Positions 6,962 to 15,699 of a stretch of DNA of 64,000 nt are shown in pieces. Position 1 is the stretch's first letter, and the number at the start of each line of letters is the position of its first letter. Origin of the DNA: Paraburkholderia phosphatilytica (GTDB lineage Bacteria > Pseudomonadota > Gammaproteobacteria > Burkholderiales > Burkholderiaceae); assembly GCF_003443895.1 (NCBI RefSeq), contig NZ_QQOA01000012.1:63294-127293 (forward strand). The letters run 5' to 3'. Made by a program: the position numbers and the translations under genes. The notes under the pieces were generated by a model that was given only the letters and a program-made list of their open reading frames with translations, did not search any database and was not told the origin of the DNA.

Positions 6962-7326
6962 TGCAACTCCTGCACAAGGCGCGTGAACGGATCGCGAGAC
7001 AGCTTGCGGCACGCTGCGATAGCGCGACGCACGATGCTTGCCTCGTTGAACCCCAACTTGCGGCGAACCTGCGAAATGTCCGTGTTTTCGGCGTCGCACT
7101 TCGGGTCGCGTCCGATAGCCCATTTCCCGCCCTTGTTTTCGCGGACGAACTGGATAACGCCGTTCGTGCGTGCGCGCGTCAGCTTGCGTTCGCACGTGTT
7201 GATGTTGACGCCGGTTGCCCGCGAAATGTCGCGTGCGGTCATCAGCGCGTCGTCAATCAGAATGCTGGTGAGCATCGCCTCGAATTCGGGTTGCGAAACG
7301 ATGTTGTATGCGCCGCGTGCGGTCAT
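6940..7326 (-). CDS. Phage HTH DNA-binding protein, 128 aa
   Basis: The middle segment ALMTARDISRATGVNINTCE, followed by RKLTRARTNGVIQFVRE and GGKWAIG, reads as a winged helix-turn-helix: helix, turn, recognition helix and wing. A regulatory or replication role is likely, but the target is unknown. Start at 7326 overlaps the stop of the preceding gene (ATGA), and its end overlaps the HNH gene by 22 bases, so it is in one transcript with both. It could be a regulator of the dyad operators, although no evidence ties them. Confidence 0.65.
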   Translation of the reverse strand: MTARGAYNIVSQPEFEAMLTSILIDDALMTARDISRATGVNINTCERKLTRARTNGVIQFVRENKGGKWAIGRDPKCDAENTDISQVRRKLGFNEASIVRRAIAACRKLSRDPFTRLVQELQCFAPAS

Positions 7327-7487
7327 TGCTTGCCTTTCATGAAGTCGTAGAACTGTTGCCCGGTCATGCCCGTGCAGTCGTGCCAGCCGCACTGCGCGTA
7401 ACCCTCTGCCTGTTCGCCGTGAGCCCAACGTGCTCGCGTCCGGTCAGGCGAAACCATGAATTTCCACCCCTGTTCCCCTAGCGACAT
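7323..7487 (-). CDS. Phage hypothetical protein, 54 aa
   Basis: Begins MSLGEQGWKFMVSPDRTRA and contains YAQCGWHDCTGMTGQQFYD. ATG at 7487 has CGGGAG 8 bases upstream. It is the first gene of the minus-strand transcript 7487 to 6004 and lies directly behind the promoter-like site at 7523-7543. The two Cys and His residues could bind a metal. Function unknown. Confidence 0.55.
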   Translation of the reverse strand: MSLGEQGWKFMVSPDRTRARWAHGEQAEGYAQCGWHDCTGMTGQQFYDFMKGKQ

Positions 7488-7522
7488 ATCGCGCTCCCGG
7501 TTGCCATGTCTCGTACTGTGAA

Positions 7523-7543
7523 CCTATCGTGGTGATATGTCAA
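7523..7543 (-). promoter_or_regulatory. Dyad operator next to a -35 box (site 4)
   Basis: Minus strand TTGACA (7538-7543), a perfect -35 hexamer, is followed at once by the dyad ATATC-N5-GATAG (7524-7538, plus-strand CTATC-N5-GATAT). No good -10 box is visible at 16-18 bases (best candidate CACAGT). The site lies in the 77-base gap between a minus-strand early transcript and the late operon start at 7565 and could control both. Confidence 0.5.
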
Positions 7544-7564
7544 CTACCAAAACGAGAATATTCG

Positions 7565-8149
7565 ATGCGAGCGCCATGCAAGGCAAAAACCCGCACGGGG
7601 GCGCCGTGCAAGGCCAAGGCGGTAGCCGGTCGGGACGTATGCCGGGTGCACGGTGGACTATCAACCGGCCCAAAAACGGATGAAGGCAAGCAAGCTATTT
7701 CGCAGAACGGGCGGACGCACGGTCTGTACGGCAGGTTCCTGACCGAAGAGGAAAAGGCGCGCCATGACGACGTGAAGTCGGAAACGGGGCGCCTCGACGC
7801 TGAAATCGAGCTAACCCGCCATCTGATCGCGCGATGCATACAGGCATGGCACGACGCGCACGACAACGACCCGAACGGCCTCGAAATCGTCAAGCACCAC
7901 GACCGCGAGGCGAGCGAGTTCACGGCGGGCGATGAAACGATTAAAGAGCGCGTCGACTACGGCGCGCACTATGAGCGGCTAACGAAGCGGCTCGAATCGC
8001 TCACCAAGACGCGTGCGGAGCTTATCAAGGCCGATCGTGAGAACCCGCTCACTGGCGACGATGGCCCGGTGACGGAATTCGAAGTGCATGTTGTGACGGC
8101 TGAGAACGTCCACCTGTACCGCGACGGCGAGGCGGGCGACGATGAGTAA
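7565..8149 (+). CDS. Terminase small subunit (HGG-STGPKT type)
   Basis: Residues 1-40 hold the pattern PCKAKTRTGAPCKAKAV, then CRVHGGLSTGPKTDEGK, which is the conserved N-terminal Cys/His segment with HGGxSTGPKT of a phage family encoded beside large terminases. The remainder is helical and charged. It is expected to recognise the packaging site and hand DNA to the large subunit encoded next (8-base overlap). ATG 7565 is chosen; an upstream GTG at 7529 would overlap the dyad operator. Assignment by motif and position. Confidence 0.75.
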   Translation: MRAPCKAKTRTGAPCKAKAVAGRDVCRVHGGLSTGPKTDEGKQAISQNGRTHGLYGRFLTEEEKARHDDVKSETGRLDAEIELTRHLIARCIQAWHDAHDNDPNGLEIVKHHDREASEFTAGDETIKERVDYGAHYERLTKRLESLTKTRAELIKADRENPLTGDDGPVTEFEVHVVTAENVHLYRDGEAGDDE

Positions 8150-9464
8150 GCGCCGCTTCGTGATGACGGCGCCGCAGCAAGAGTTTTTCAACCTGACCGA
8201 CAAATACCCGGCATTCGTGGCCGGGTTCGGCAGTGGCAAGTCTGAGACGATGGCGAATTGCGCGGTGCGTGACGCCTACATGTCGTCCAGTGCTGTGATT
8301 GCGCTGTACGAGCCGACCTACGACCTTATCCGGCTGATTATGGCTCCGCGTATGGAGTCAAAGCTTGCCGAAATGGGCGTTCGGTATCGCTACAACAAGT
8401 CGGAAAACATCATCTACACGTCCAGCGGAGGAATCGGGGATTTCATCCTTCGCACGCTGGATAACCCGGTTCGCATCGTCGGTTACGAGTCGTTTCGTGC
8501 CCACGTGGACGAACTGGACGTGTTGCCCGAAGTAAAGGCGCAGCTTGCCTGGCAAAAGATCATCGCGCGGAATCGACAACGCATTGTGATGCGCTCGCGC
8601 GAGACAGGAAAGCTTGTCAGGCAGATGAACCGCGTGAGCGCGTACACCACGCCGGAAGGGTTCAAATTCACGTACAAGACGTGGAAAAAGAGCCCGAAGA
8701 AAGGTTATCGCCTGTTGCAGGCGCGAACGGCGTCGAATCCGTTCCTGCCCGACGACTATATCGACGGATTGCGCGCATCGTACCCGCCGCAACTGATCGA
8801 GGCGTACCTCAACGGCGAGTTCGTCAACCTGACGCAAGGCACGGTCTACCTGTGTTTCGACCGCGAGCAAAACGTCAAGCCGTGCGCCTACAACCCGAAA
8901 TTGCCGATACACATTGGGATGGACTTCAACGTCAATCCGATGAGCGCGAGCGTGCACCAGGAACAGCCTAACGGCGAGGTGTGGTGCATCGGTGAAATCG
9001 TGCTCATGTCGTCCAACACGCACGAAATGGCGAAGGAAATCAAAGACCGATACGGCAGAGCGTCTTTCGATCCGACGAAACGCGACGTGTCTCACATCAC
9101 GATCTATCCCGATCCGGCTGGCACGCAGCAGAAGACCAGCGCGCAGGGCTTGACCGACATTCTGATTTTGCAGTCTGCCGGGTTCAATGTCATTCACATG
9201 GAAGCGCACCCGCTCATCCGGGACCGTATCAACTTCGTGAATGGCTGGCTGTTGAACAGCCTGTATCAGCGTCGCTACTTCGTTGATCCGTCGTGCGAAA
9301 CGGTTATCGAGAACTTCGAGCAATTGACGTATGACCCGCTCACGGGCCAGCCCGACAAAAAGAGCGGCGCGGATCACATGCCCGATTCAATCGGGTACTA
9401 CCTGTACACGAAGCATTGCTATATCCCGGCGCAAAACGCCACTTCTCACCATCAGGCGCGATGA
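8142..9464 (+). CDS. Terminase large subunit
   Basis: The DNA-packaging motor of 440 residues. The ATPase part has a Walker A variant GFGSGKSET (residues 28-36) and Walker B HVDELD (121-126). The C-terminal nuclease has the three acidic positions of an RNase H-like fold: D261 in GMDFNVNP, D324 in YPDPAG and D411 in ADHMPDSIGYY. Length and motifs match the family of large terminases found with SPP1-type portals. It overlaps the small subunit and the next small gene (ATGA), so the three are coupled. Confidence 0.93.
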   Translation: MSKRRFVMTAPQQEFFNLTDKYPAFVAGFGSGKSETMANCAVRDAYMSSSAVIALYEPTYDLIRLIMAPRMESKLAEMGVRYRYNKSENIIYTSSGGIGDFILRTLDNPVRIVGYESFRAHVDELDVLPEVKAQLAWQKIIARNRQRIVMRSRETGKLVRQMNRVSAYTTPEGFKFTYKTWKKSPKKGYRLLQARTASNPFLPDDYIDGLRASYPPQLIEAYLNGEFVNLTQGTVYLCFDREQNVKPCAYNPKLPIHIGMDFNVNPMSASVHQEQPNGEVWCIGEIVLMSSNTHEMAKEIKDRYGRASFDPTKRDVSHITIYPDPAGTQQKTSAQGLTDILILQSAGFNVIHMEAHPLIRDRINFVNGWLLNSLYQRRYFVDPSCETVIENFEQLTYDPLTGQPDKKSGADHMPDSIGYYLYTKHCYIPAQNATSHHQAR

Positions 9465-9664
9465 AAAAGCGAAAAGTGAAACGCGGGTATTCGCCCGCAG
9501 ACCAGATCGTAATCATGCAGTCGATTCGCCGCGAGGACGCAGCGGAAGCGCTGAGCGCGATGTTTCAGAGCGTCGACCCGCGAGGCGTTGAGATAGTGGT
9601 TACGCCGCTCCCGAACGGCTCGATCGTTTCGAGCCTGAATAACCGGCCGTTGGCCCTGCACTAG
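9461..9664 (+). CDS. Phage hypothetical protein, 67 aa
   Basis: Starts MKKRKVKRGYSPADQIVIM, from an ATG overlapping the terminase stop. Basic N-terminus and a small acidic middle (REDAAEALSAMFQSVDPRG). It lies between terminase and portal, a place where small head or packaging accessory proteins are found. No family recognised. Confidence 0.6.
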   Translation: MKKRKVKRGYSPADQIVIMQSIRREDAAEALSAMFQSVDPRGVEIVVTPLPNGSIVSSLNNRPLALH

Positions 9665-9675
9665 GAGATTGCCCA

Positions 9676-11160
9676 ATGTGGCGGGCGCTAAAGGAAACAA
9701 AGAACCAGGACAAAGACCTACCGCAGCGCGCATTCGACATTCAGTGCCTAAACGAAGTGCTCGACGGCACACTGTACGATGACTTGGAACACCCGTTCCA
9801 CTGCGAGACGGACAGCACGAAAGCGTATGTCACGCTTCGCCAGCGTCGCCCCAGCGTTCGATCGAACCTGTGCGCGCTGGTCGTGGAGCACACCGCCTCG
9901 CTGCTCTTCAGCGAAGAGCACTTCCCAACGATCGAAAGCGACGATGACGGCGTAGGCGACGCGTTGCAGGCAATCGCGCAGGACAAACAGATTGCCGCGC
10001 TGATGGACACTGCGGTTATCGCTGGCTCTGTCGGCTCTGTCGCGATCCGCATGCGCGTTCTGTCGAATCGCCTGTACTTCGATGTGCTGCAAACGCAATT
10101 TCTCACGCCGACATGGAAGGCGAATCAGCCCGACGTGCTACAGAGCGTGCGCGAGCAATACAAGGTCAAAGGCGAAGTGCTCGCGGAAGGTGGATACGCC
10201 ATCCCTGATACCGACATGCAGGCCGATTTCTGGTTTCGTCGCGATTGGACGGAATCCCAGGAAATCTGGTATGCGCCGTGGCGGGCAAACGGGAAAAAGA
10301 GCTACAGCGCTCCCGGAAAGGTCGACGGAAAGCGCACCGTAGGGCACACGCTGGGATTCGTCCCGATCATTTGGGCTCAGAACCTCGCCAAACCGGGCGG
10401 AAACGGCATTGATGGCCGTTGCACGTTCGACAAGGCGATTGAAACCATGCTCGAAATCGATTACCTGCTCTCCCAGGGCGGCCGATCGATGAAGTACGCC
10501 CTTGACCCTACGCTGGTCGTGAAAGCCCCGCAAACGTCGAATGGCGAGCTTGTGAAGGGCGCGGGCGAAGCGCTGGTAGTCAGCGAGAAAGGCGACGCGA
10601 AGCTACTGGAAATCTCCGGGGGCGGAACCGAAGCGCTGATTGAGTTCTGCAAGTGCTTGCGTCAAACCGCGCTCGAAGCGATCAACGGCAACAAGGCCGA
10701 TTCCGACAAGCTCGCGGCGGCGACGTCTGGTCGTGCGATGGAGCTTATGAACATGGCGCTTATCCAGTTGTGCGCACGATTGCGCATCACGTATGGAGCG
10801 GGCGCCCTGCTCTCACTGTTCCGCATGATCGCGAAAGTATCGCAGACCGGAAAGCTGGTCGACTCCAACGGCGAGCGAATCGAACCGATCAAGCTTACGA
10901 AGCCGCTCAAGCTTCGCTGGCCTGAGTTCTACGCCCCGACGTGGGCGGACAAGACGAACGAAGCTGGCGCGCTCTCGACGCTCACTCAAGGCGGCATCCT
11001 TTCCAAGGAAACCGCTACGCGATCGATCGCGCAGGAATACGACGTAGCCGCAGATGAGGAACTGGCGCGCACAAAGGCCGATGCCGACGTGCAGCAGCAA
11101 AACGCCGTTGCTCTGAAAGCCGCAGCACCGAAACCCGTTCCCGACAACTCGGGCACGTAA
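9676..11160 (+). CDS. Portal protein (SPP1 gp6-like)
   Basis: A 494-residue protein with the size, position and sequence style of SPP1-type portals: an N-terminal clip/wing region, a long central beta-rich part (DVLQTQFLTPTW; FVPIIWAQN) and a helical crown end (SGRAMELMNMALIQL). The portal dodecamer is the DNA entry channel and the joint of head and tail. It starts 11 bases after the preceding gene (site GGAGATTGCCC). Its end is followed by the first of several terminator-like hairpins (11187-11211). Confidence 0.88.
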   Translation: MWRALKETKNQDKDLPQRAFDIQCLNEVLDGTLYDDLEHPFHCETDSTKAYVTLRQRRPSVRSNLCALVVEHTASLLFSEEHFPTIESDDDGVGDALQAIAQDKQIAALMDTAVIAGSVGSVAIRMRVLSNRLYFDVLQTQFLTPTWKANQPDVLQSVREQYKVKGEVLAEGGYAIPDTDMQADFWFRRDWTESQEIWYAPWRANGKKSYSAPGKVDGKRTVGHTLGFVPIIWAQNLAKPGGNGIDGRCTFDKAIETMLEIDYLLSQGGRSMKYALDPTLVVKAPQTSNGELVKGAGEALVVSEKGDAKLLEISGGGTEALIEFCKCLRQTALEAINGNKADSDKLAAATSGRAMELMNMALIQLCARLRITYGAGALLSLFRMIAKVSQTGKLVDSNGERIEPIKLTKPLKLRWPEFYAPTWADKTNEAGALSTLTQGGILSKETATRSIAQEYDVAADEELARTKADADVQQQNAVALKAAAPKPVPDNSGT

Positions 11161-11186
11161 CCCGGCGACGATTCGCCAAACCAGAT

Positions 11187-11211
11187 GGGCGCTCTTGATG
11201 GGCGCCCTTTT
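11187..11211 (+). terminator. Hairpin after portal gene
   Basis: GGGCGC (11187-11192) pairs with GCGCCC (11202-11207), then TTTTC. It stands between the portal and scaffold genes, in the direction of late transcription. Confidence 0.55.
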
Positions 11212-11243
11212 CATTTTGAAGGGCTGATGCCCGACACAACGAC

Positions 11244-11861
11244 ATGCAAAAACACACCTTCGCTGGCTTCAACTTCCGCCCCATGATCGGCCTCGGCCGC
11301 ACCGTGAATCGCTTCCTGATGGAAGGCGAAAACGGCGGTGGTGGTGCACCGAACGGCGGCGCGACCGCAACTGCGCCCGCACGCGAATCGTTTTCCCGCG
11401 AGTACGTGAGCGAACTGCGCGAGGAAAACAAAAGCTGGCGCACGAAGTACAGCGAGACGGAAACCGCGAACAAGGCCGCGCAAACGCGCATCGCGGAACT
11501 GGAAAAGGCCAACGGCGAAGCGATCACGAAGGCCCAGCAAGACGCCGACGCCCGCGTGATGCGCGCCGAACTGAAATCCGTTGCGCTGAAGCATGGCGTT
11601 GTGGACGTCGGCGATGCGCTGAAGCTGCTCGACATTTCGGCGGTGAAGCTCGATGCGGACGGCAACCTGGTCGGCGCCGATGAACTGTTCGAAGCGGCGA
11701 AGAAATCGAAGCCGCACCTGTTCAAAGACCTGAACACGTCGCACACCGAAACCAAGACGCCGGAATCGAAGAAAAACGAGCCCGTCGACGTGCGGAATAT
11801 GGACCAGAAGGATTACGACGCACAGAAAGCGGCGTACCTCTCCAACGCTCGCAAGCGCTAA
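11244..11861 (+). CDS. Head scaffolding protein (GP20-like)
   Basis: 205 residues with a Gly- and Ala-rich N-terminal part, then a long charged coiled-coil (EYVSELREENKSWRTKYSET onward) and a hydrophilic end rich in Lys and Asp. This is the build of phage capsid scaffolds of the minor structural GP20 type. It lies directly before the capsid gene, as scaffolds do. The start at 11244 could be replaced by the internal ATG at residue 14 or 26 (MEGENGGGG), so the N-terminus is unsure. Confidence 0.8.
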   Translation: MQKHTFAGFNFRPMIGLGRTVNRFLMEGENGGGGAPNGGATATAPARESFSREYVSELREENKSWRTKYSETETANKAAQTRIAELEKANGEAITKAQQDADARVMRAELKSVALKHGVVDVGDALKLLDISAVKLDADGNLVGADELFEAAKKSKPHLFKDLNTSHTETKTPESKKNEPVDVRNMDQKDYDAQKAAYLSNARKR

Positions 11862-11920
11862 GGCCGCGCCGCGCCGCTCGGCGCGATCCGGTAATACCTC
11901 GGTAGCACCCAACCCACACG

Positions 11921-11942
11921 AAGCCCGCCTAGCGGGCTTTAT
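11921..11942 (+). terminator. Terminator-like hairpin before capsid gene
   Basis: AAGCCCGC-CTA-GCGGGCTT at 11921-11940 followed by a short T-run. One of a set of near-identical hairpins (see 15661, 17259, 25855, 28458, 29356). Confidence 0.65.
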
Positions 11943-11961
11943 TCATTTCTGGACCTGATAC

Positions 11962-13296
11962 ATGCCGATTCAAAATTTCCCGGCTGCACTGCAACCCGCA
12001 ATTCAGCAAGGTTTCCTCGATCGCGAGTTCGAGGCCGGCCTTCAATCGGTGCTCGGCTTCCGCTCGATCGCCGATCGCGAGGTTTTCCCGAACAAGGTCG
12101 GTGAAACCGTCACGAAGACCCGCCACGGTATGAAGGCGCCGACCACGACGCCGCTCAACCCGACGAGCAACACCAATCTCGACAACGGTCTGACGCCGTC
12201 CACGTGGACGATCGAGCAATACACGCTCTCGATCAACATGTACGGGGACACGATCGACCTCAACACCGTGACGCAAGGCGTCGGCATCGCGTCGCAATTC
12301 CTGGTGAACGCCAAGGTGAACGGCGTGCAGGCCGCGCAATCGCTCGACCGTCTCGCCCGCAACACCCTGTTCGCTTCGTACCTCGGCGGCAATACCCGTG
12401 TCGCAACCACGCTCGGCGCCGCGTCGGCGACCGTCCACGTGGACGACATTCGCGGCTTCCAGTACGTGTACTCGGACAGCGGCGTGATCGCAACGCCCAG
12501 CAATGGCACGATGGTTCCGGTTTCGCCGACCTACACCATGCCCGTCACGATCGCGTCGGACACGTACACGCTGACCGGCGCCACGGCTGACGGCTCGAAT
12601 GTGTCGACGGCTCCGGGCGGTATCTCGGGCACGCTGACGTTTTCGAGCAACGTCACCGTTGCGGATGGCACCGTTGGCAACACGGTGACGTCGGGCTATG
12701 CACCTGGCGTGTTCCGCCCGAACAGCCGCGCCAATACGTCGCTGCTCGTGTCCGGCGATACGCTGACGGCAGACTGCGTGCAAGCTGGCGTCGCGCAACT
12801 GCGTTCGAACGGCGTTCCCTCGGTCGGCGGCGCGTATCCGACGTTCATTTCGGACAACCAGATGAAGGGCCTGTTCAAAGACCCGGAATTCCAGTTGCTC
12901 TATCGCGGTCGATACGAGTCCACGCCGTGGCGTACCGGTATGGTGGTCGAACTGCTCGGCGCGCGCTTCATCCCGACTACGGAAGCGCTGCTCCAGACGC
13001 TGAACGGCAACACCGTGCAGCGCGCAATCATGTGCGGTCAAGGCGCGCTCATCGAAGGCGACTACGAAAGCACGGGCTACCAGGAAACGGCGGGCAATAA
13101 CGCCGAAATGGCGATGGTCGACGCTGTGTGCATGGTGACCCGCGAGCCGCTGGACCGCCTGCAACAGATCGTTGCGCAGTCGTGGTACTACATCGGCGGC
13201 TTCTGCGTGCCGACAGACATCACCGCAACGCAACTCATCATCCCGACGGCCTCGACCGCGTATTTCAAACGCGCCGTCATCCTAGAATCGCTGTAA
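11962..13296 (+). CDS. Major capsid protein
   Basis: A 444-residue shell protein. The N-terminal part (IADREVFPNKVGETVTKTR) is the E-loop-like region and the end (YYIGGFCVPTDITATQL) the strand that closes the HK97-fold core. Residues about 175-250 are rich in Thr, Ser, Gly and Val with few charges (VTIASDTYTLTGATADGSN), unlike the surrounding protein, and look like an inserted beta domain on the outer face of the capsid. The family resembles N4 gp56-type coats. Abundant expression is expected. It follows scaffold and a terminator hairpin. Confidence 0.88.
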   Translation: MPIQNFPAALQPAIQQGFLDREFEAGLQSVLGFRSIADREVFPNKVGETVTKTRHGMKAPTTTPLNPTSNTNLDNGLTPSTWTIEQYTLSINMYGDTIDLNTVTQGVGIASQFLVNAKVNGVQAAQSLDRLARNTLFASYLGGNTRVATTLGAASATVHVDDIRGFQYVYSDSGVIATPSNGTMVPVSPTYTMPVTIASDTYTLTGATADGSNVSTAPGGISGTLTFSSNVTVADGTVGNTVTSGYAPGVFRPNSRANTSLLVSGDTLTADCVQAGVAQLRSNGVPSVGGAYPTFISDNQMKGLFKDPEFQLLYRGRYESTPWRTGMVVELLGARFIPTTEALLQTLNGNTVQRAIMCGQGALIEGDYESTGYQETAGNNAEMAMVDAVCMVTREPLDRLQQIVAQSWYYIGGFCVPTDITATQLIIPTASTAYFKRAVILESL

Positions 13297-13303
13297 TCGA
13301 CGC

Positions 13304-13321
13304 GCCCCGCTTCGGCGGGGC
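13304..13321 (+). terminator. GC-rich UUCG hairpin after capsid gene
   Basis: GCCCCGC-TTCG-GCGGGGC at 13304-13321. It has a UUCG tetraloop but only a weak T-run, so it may stabilise the capsid mRNA 3' end more than terminate. Confidence 0.5.
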
Positions 13322-13329
13322 TTCCACCT

Positions 13330-13572
13330 ATGGCACGCACAATCAAGAAACCGACAACCACGACCGGCGCCACGGAAGGCGCCGCGAATCCGCAGAACGA
13401 ACCGATCGGCGGCGATGCTTCCGCGCTCCCCGACGCGCTCGTGCTCATCGCGCCTTACGCGTACTTCGATGAAGACGACGTAGCGCACGGCTGGGCGGCT
13501 GGCGATCACGTCACGGACGCGACTGAAATCGCGCTGCTCGTCAAGGCGGGGGCTCGGTTCAAGACACCGTAA
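13330..13572 (+). CDS. Phage hypothetical protein, 80 aa (capsid-associated)
   Basis: Starts with a basic Thr-rich stretch (MARTIKKPTTTTGATEG) and a Pro/Ala linker, then a small folded part with DDVAHGWAAGDHVTDATEI. Position directly after capsid suggests a decoration or head-completion protein. Its C-terminal part shows a faint likeness to the 60-residue protein at 15459 (both have a TD-x-xEI segment near the end). Not proven. Confidence 0.6.
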   Translation: MARTIKKPTTTTGATEGAANPQNEPIGGDASALPDALVLIAPYAYFDEDDVAHGWAAGDHVTDATEIALLVKAGARFKTP

Positions 13573-13581
13573 AGGGGTGAT

Positions 13582-13980
13582 ATGGGGCAACTCCTATCCT
13601 TCACCGACCAAAACCGGGTCGACATTCGCCGATGGTGCGGATTCCCGGCATATGGCGGCGTTCCGGTTCAGGCGTTCGGATGGCGGTTTTTCCAGCAATA
13701 CGGCACTCTCGAGTTTCGTTTGACGAACATGTCAGACACGGAAATCTCGACGTGCCAAACGGTCTACATGGCGAATCTCGCCACGCTGGAGAACGCGATT
13801 CCCGCCGCGTCGAACAACCTGGACACCGACCAGGCGGCGGTCTGGAAGCACAATAAGAATGAAGTCGCAGACCGCGCGCAACTTTTCACGTATTGGGCGA
13901 AACGCCTGTGCGCGTTCATCGGCGTTCAGCCAGGCCCGTATTTCGATAACGGCCCTGGTTCGCTGCGAATAGTGGTGTAG
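13582..13980 (+). CDS. Probable head-tail adaptor, 132 aa
   Basis: Size, place after capsid and a helical build (DRAQLFTYWAKRLCAFIGV) fit the small adaptor or head-completion proteins of SPP1-like heads. Starts MGQLLSFTDQNRVDIRRWCG after an AAAGGGG site. No motif marks the family, so the role is inferred from position only. Confidence 0.55.
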   Translation: MGQLLSFTDQNRVDIRRWCGFPAYGGVPVQAFGWRFFQQYGTLEFRLTNMSDTEISTCQTVYMANLATLENAIPAASNNLDTDQAAVWKHNKNEVADRAQLFTYWAKRLCAFIGVQPGPYFDNGPGSLRIVV

Positions 13981-13982
13981 CA

Positions 13983-14624
13983 ATGAACGGCGCCACGCTA
14001 CAGCAAAAGGTCTACTACGGTTATGCCAAGTCCGCGCAGTACATCGGCACAGCGTACACGCAGTATCGTCCCAGCGGCCCGTCTAACCCGCTGCAAATCG
14101 CATTGCAGACGATTAACGCGTCGTTCAATGCGGAGGATATGACCTACTCGAAGCCGCGAGGCTATGCAAAAGCAACATGGTACGCGCTGCTAGACGGCAC
14201 GCAAGCACAGGTAGGTGATTACCTGGTCGGCGCGGATGGCACGTTCTTTATCGCGGCCATGCAGCAGATAAAGCCGATTCTAGCGGTCCAGTGCAATGCG
14301 ACGCTGAATTTCACGCGCGCGCAGGAACAGACGCAGTTCGGGCAGGTTTCCAACTACGAAGGCACAACGGCGGCGAACGAAACGCCGCTGATGACGGGCT
14401 TTCCTGCATCAGTTCTGCAAGGCACGAAGGGCGAGAAAGGCCCGGTCGACCTACCGGGCGACGCGCGCTTGCCGTGGTGGCTGATTCTCGCGCCATACGT
14501 GGCGGGCGTGACGCTTCAATCAAACGACCTGATAGCCGACGCAACCGGCCGCCGCTTCATCATTTCGAGCGCGGAGCTTTCGCCGCTCGGGTGGCGGATC
14601 ACGGCAATGCAGGCCAAGACATAA
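13983..14624 (+). CDS. Phage hypothetical neck protein, 213 aa
   Basis: Starts two bases after the adaptor stop (TAG CA ATG). Mainly beta (KATWYALLDGTQAQVGDYLV). It lies in the neck region between head and tail genes and is presumably a connector or tail completion protein. No sure family. The segment with GEKGPVDLPGDARLPWW shows a run of Gly and Pro. Confidence 0.5.
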   Translation: MNGATLQQKVYYGYAKSAQYIGTAYTQYRPSGPSNPLQIALQTINASFNAEDMTYSKPRGYAKATWYALLDGTQAQVGDYLVGADGTFFIAAMQQIKPILAVQCNATLNFTRAQEQTQFGQVSNYEGTTAANETPLMTGFPASVLQGTKGEKGPVDLPGDARLPWWLILAPYVAGVTLQSNDLIADATGRRFIISSAELSPLGWRITAMQAKT

Positions 14625-14631
14625 GGGCTAT

Positions 14632-15450
14632 ATGGCATCCGTTGGTGACGTGCAAAACGTCCTGGCGGGTTTGATCGCGTCCGCGCTCTACCCGAACGGG
14701 ACCGGCCAGGCGTCCAGCGTGGGCTTTCCTGTCCGCGTTGGCTGCGGATGGCCGAACGCAATTTCGATGGACCCCGACCTATCGCAGGGCATCGCGAACG
14801 TGTCGATTTACGGCACGCCGATGATGAAGAAAACGACACGTTACCCGACTCGCTGGCGAACCGTGTTGAACAACGAACCGACGTTCACGCTTACGGCGAG
14901 CGGCGCGACTGTCACGGTAGGCGGCGCGCAACCGGCCGCGTTCTTTGTGCAGAACTTCGCGATCTTCGTCGCGAATTCACCGTACACGTATTCGGTGCAG
15001 CCGACCGACACGCCGACGTCGATTGCTTCCGCGCTCGCGACGCTCATCGCGCAGCAATACCCCGGCACGACGTCTAGCGGCCCGGTTATCACGCTCGCGC
15101 CAAACGCGGCGCTCGGTGTGGTTCGCGTCGGCGGTAGCGGCATCGTCGCTCAGGTCGTGAAGAACCAGGAACGCCTGTTTCAGGTGACGCTTTGGTGTAA
15201 CACGCCAGCGCAGCGCACGGCCCTGGAAAACGTGGTTGATCCGCTGCTGTCCGGCGTGATTCGCATTGTGATGCCGGACGGCTATTACGCAACGATCCGG
15301 TTTCACGATGCCCCGCAACAGGACTTAGGCGAAAAGGCGCGCCTGTTCCGGATGGACCTGCGATACATGATCGACTACGCGACCACGAAACAGCAGACGG
15401 CCGCAGCCGTCATCGTCGGCACTGGCAACGTGCCTAACCCTCTCTCCTAA
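14632..15450 (+). CDS. Phage hypothetical structural protein, 272 aa
   Basis: A beta-rich protein (SGATVTVGGAQPAAFFVQN, then a LEN... helix and FRMDLRYMIDYATTK at the end) in the place where a tail terminator or connector is expected, just before the sheath. 7 bases after the previous stop. Function not recognised. Confidence 0.5.
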   Translation: MASVGDVQNVLAGLIASALYPNGTGQASSVGFPVRVGCGWPNAISMDPDLSQGIANVSIYGTPMMKKTTRYPTRWRTVLNNEPTFTLTASGATVTVGGAQPAAFFVQNFAIFVANSPYTYSVQPTDTPTSIASALATLIAQQYPGTTSSGPVITLAPNAALGVVRVGGSGIVAQVVKNQERLFQVTLWCNTPAQRTALENVVDPLLSGVIRIVMPDGYYATIRFHDAPQQDLGEKARLFRMDLRYMIDYATTKQQTAAAVIVGTGNVPNPLS

Positions 15451-15458
15451 TCAGGAAC

Positions 15459-15641
15459 ATGGCAACCGCAAAAAAGAAGGTCGAACAGGCCGAAGCGCCG
15501 TTTCACTTCGTGGTCAAGCATCAATTCGAATTCAACGAGCGCGGCTCGAAGATCACCGACCCGGACGAAATCCAACGCGTGATCGATGACGGTTACGCGC
15601 ACCACTGCATGAAGGTCGCCGGAACCGGCATCGTCTCGTAA
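15459..15641 (+). CDS. Phage hypothetical protein, 60 aa
   Basis: MATAKKKVEQAEAPFHFVVK begins it; KITDPDEIQRVIDDG follows. Site TCAGGAAC upstream. The DPDEI stretch recalls a part of the protein at 13330. Precedes a terminator hairpin and the sheath gene. Unknown. Confidence 0.55.
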   Translation: MATAKKKVEQAEAPFHFVVKHQFEFNERGSKITDPDEIQRVIDDGYAHHCMKVAGTGIVS

Positions 15642-15660
15642 GCAACCTCTCAACCCATGA

Positions 15661-15688
15661 AAAGCCCGCCACGTGCGGGCTTTTTTTA
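15661..15688 (+). terminator. Terminator-like hairpin before sheath gene
   Basis: AAAGCCCGC (15661-15669), CACGT loop, GCGGGCTTT (15675-15683) and seven T. Immediately followed by ATTGGAGTCTCA, the ribosome binding site of the sheath. Confidence 0.75.
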
Positions 15689-15699
15689 TTGGAGTCTCA

